Shown piece after piece: positions 6,794 to 7,776 of a DNA stretch of 7,776 nt. Location of the stretch: NCBI GenBank assembly GCA_031273725.1, contig JAISRG010000085.1, forward strand, positions 1 to 7,776, written 5' to 3'. Both the position numbers and the translations under genes were made by a program. The stretch's first letter is position 1; every line of letters starts with the position of its first letter. The notes under the pieces are model-generated. The model did not search any database. It had not been told where the DNA came from and worked only from the letters and a program-made list of their open reading frames with translations. This stretch comes from Puniceicoccales bacterium (GTDB taxonomy: Bacteria > Verrucomicrobiota > Verrucomicrobiia > Opitutales > JAIRKQ01).

Positions 6794-7776
6794 ATGAAAG
6801 CAACACCACAGGTAAACGGACCTTTAGACTTGCTATCAGGCACCGGAACAAACTCTAGTATATCTTCCCTAGATCCAACAGTTGTTGACATTTTAAAGAA
6901 TGATTTTGGTTTTAAGCTAAATGGCAAAAGTTTGGATACCCGTTCGGCCGATGCTTCGGGTTCTCAGGGTAGAGAATCAGATGAAGTATCAAGCATAGAT
7001 GTATTCGAACCTGCGCAAGAAAGTGCATTCCAAAGCTTTATTGGTGGAGCAAAACATGAAATGGGATTTTTGGACAGATGTCTTATCCTGTTAAAAGCTA
7101 TTATTTCAGGAGATTATGGCTTTGAGGTTGCCAAACAAATTCTTGGTAAACTTATTCAAATTGGCCGAGCCAATCAAACTAGCGACAATCCTGGCTTTTT
7201 GAAAGCCGCCTTTGGCGCCATTGCATTACCTGAAAATAAAGATAATGTTGCCCATAATATAAAACATTTGCTAAGATTGAGCAAGGGAAAGATCCAAACT
7301 AGAGATATCATCGATGAATTCAAAAAGATAGGTAACGTTGACAGCAGAATTGAATTTCTTGGCAAACTGAAAGAAAAGTTGAGCGAGAAAGAAAAAACCG
7401 AATTTAAAGATTTTTTAACGGAAACCCTAGACGGTATAGCAGATCAAATAGCGGATGAATTTAACAATAGCCAAAGCATAGATAAAAATGCATTACTTTC
7501 AAAGTTGAAAAGTGTTGATTTGCTAAAAACCGCTCTGCTTGCGAAAGTAAAGGTTGGCGTACCATCCCTAGTTAGGTTGGTGAATGACAATAAATTGAAA
7601 GTATCTGAATTATCAATAGATAATGCCATAGCGGTTGCAAATGCGCTGCTTGAATGTGGTGTGAATGGGTTGGACCGTCTAGCAGAGTTAATTAATGGGA
7701 ATAAGTTGCCAGATTTTATTTCGGGACATAATTCTTCCGCAAGAAAAAGAATTGCTTGTGACCTTCTTTCGCGGGG
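6794..7776 (+). CDS. Helical repeat protein, candidate secreted effector; 3' end outside the window
   Basis: The frame is open from ATG 6794 to the last base (327 complete codons), so the C-terminus lies beyond the window. There is no signal peptide or membrane segment. Residues 1-80 are polar, rich in Ser, Gly, Asp and Asn, and probably disordered (LSGTGTNSSISSLDPT, SADASGSQGRESDEVSS). From about residue 90 the protein is almost wholly predicted helix, with heptad-like Leu/Ile spacing and charged faces. Residues about 243-276 and 277-311 form two tandem units that can be aligned (LLKTALLAKVKVGVPSLVRL and AIAVANALLECGVNGLDRLA, then VNDNKL and INGNKL). A disordered Ser-rich N-terminus before a helical-repeat body is common in type III and IV effectors, but no catalytic motif or family is recognised, so function is unknown. 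It has its own promoter and ribosome binding site and lies 258 bases after the kinase-like gene. Confidence 0.88.
   Translation, partial: MKATPQVNGPLDLLSGTGTNSSISSLDPTVVDILKNDFGFKLNGKSLDTRSADASGSQGRESDEVSSIDVFEPAQESAFQSFIGGAKHEMGFLDRCLILLKAIISGDYGFEVAKQILGKLIQIGRANQTSDNPGFLKAAFGAIALPENKDNVAHNIKHLLRLSKGKIQTRDIIDEFKKIGNVDSRIEFLGKLKEKLSEKEKTEFKDFLTETLDGIADQIADEFNNSQSIDKNALLSKLKSVDLLKTALLAKVKVGVPSLVRLVNDNKLKVSELSIDNAIAVANALLECGVNGLDRLAELINGNKLPDFISGHNSSARKRIACDLLSR
7520..7726 (+). repeat. Two tandem ~34-residue helical units in the third gene
   Basis: The unit at residues about 243-276 and the one at 277-311 share the pattern ALL...GV..L.RL...[IV]N.NKL, with three to four extra residues in the first copy. 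The DNA has diverged, so this is a protein-level repeat. The gene runs off the window, so more copies may follow. The pattern resembles alpha-solenoid units in general, but I cannot assign it to ankyrin, HEAT, TPR or another named class. Confidence 0.5.

Overview
The window looks like part of the genome of a Gram-negative, probably host-associated or intracellular bacterium. The reasons are a large type V autotransporter with an outer-membrane beta-barrel, a cytosolic-type protein with eukaryote-like lipid/protein kinase motifs and no signal peptide, a third signal-less helical protein with a polar N-terminus, and decayed IS5-type transposase fragments. Base composition is moderately AT-rich. 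This mix is known from Verrucomicrobiota or Chlamydiota symbionts and from some Alphaproteobacteria, but the sequence alone does not fix the phylum, so I leave it open.

Layout. Positions 1-117 hold nothing I recognise. Positions 118-354 (minus strand) carry the C-terminal end of an IS5-family transposase, interrupted by an in-frame TAG. A 1402-residue autotransporter follows at 452-4660 (plus). It has a signal peptide, about ten degenerate copies of a VLGSS...LGxxNxLxA repeat, a further beta-rich passenger, a Gly/Ser/Pro/acidic linker and a C-terminal barrel ending in Phe. The 315-base gap 4661-4975 contains a second, more decayed transposase C-terminus (plus strand, about 4751-4967) and a purine/pyrimidine-rich imperfect inverted repeat. 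A 519-residue kinase-like protein lies at 4976-6535 (plus). The next gap (6536-6793) contains no gene but has a weak hairpin-T tract and a convincing TTGACA promoter. The third gene starts at 6794 with a good ribosome binding site and runs open off the window end. It encodes a helical protein with two visible copies of a roughly 34-residue repeat.

Working together. The three genes point the same way but are separated by 315 and 258 bases, so they are probably separate transcription units. My inference is that they form a small host-interaction locus: one surface protein and two candidate secreted effectors. The truncated transposase ends flank the autotransporter and both point outwards, which suggests the gene sits in a region rearranged by insertion sequences. 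No secretion apparatus, RNA gene or CRISPR array is visible in the window.
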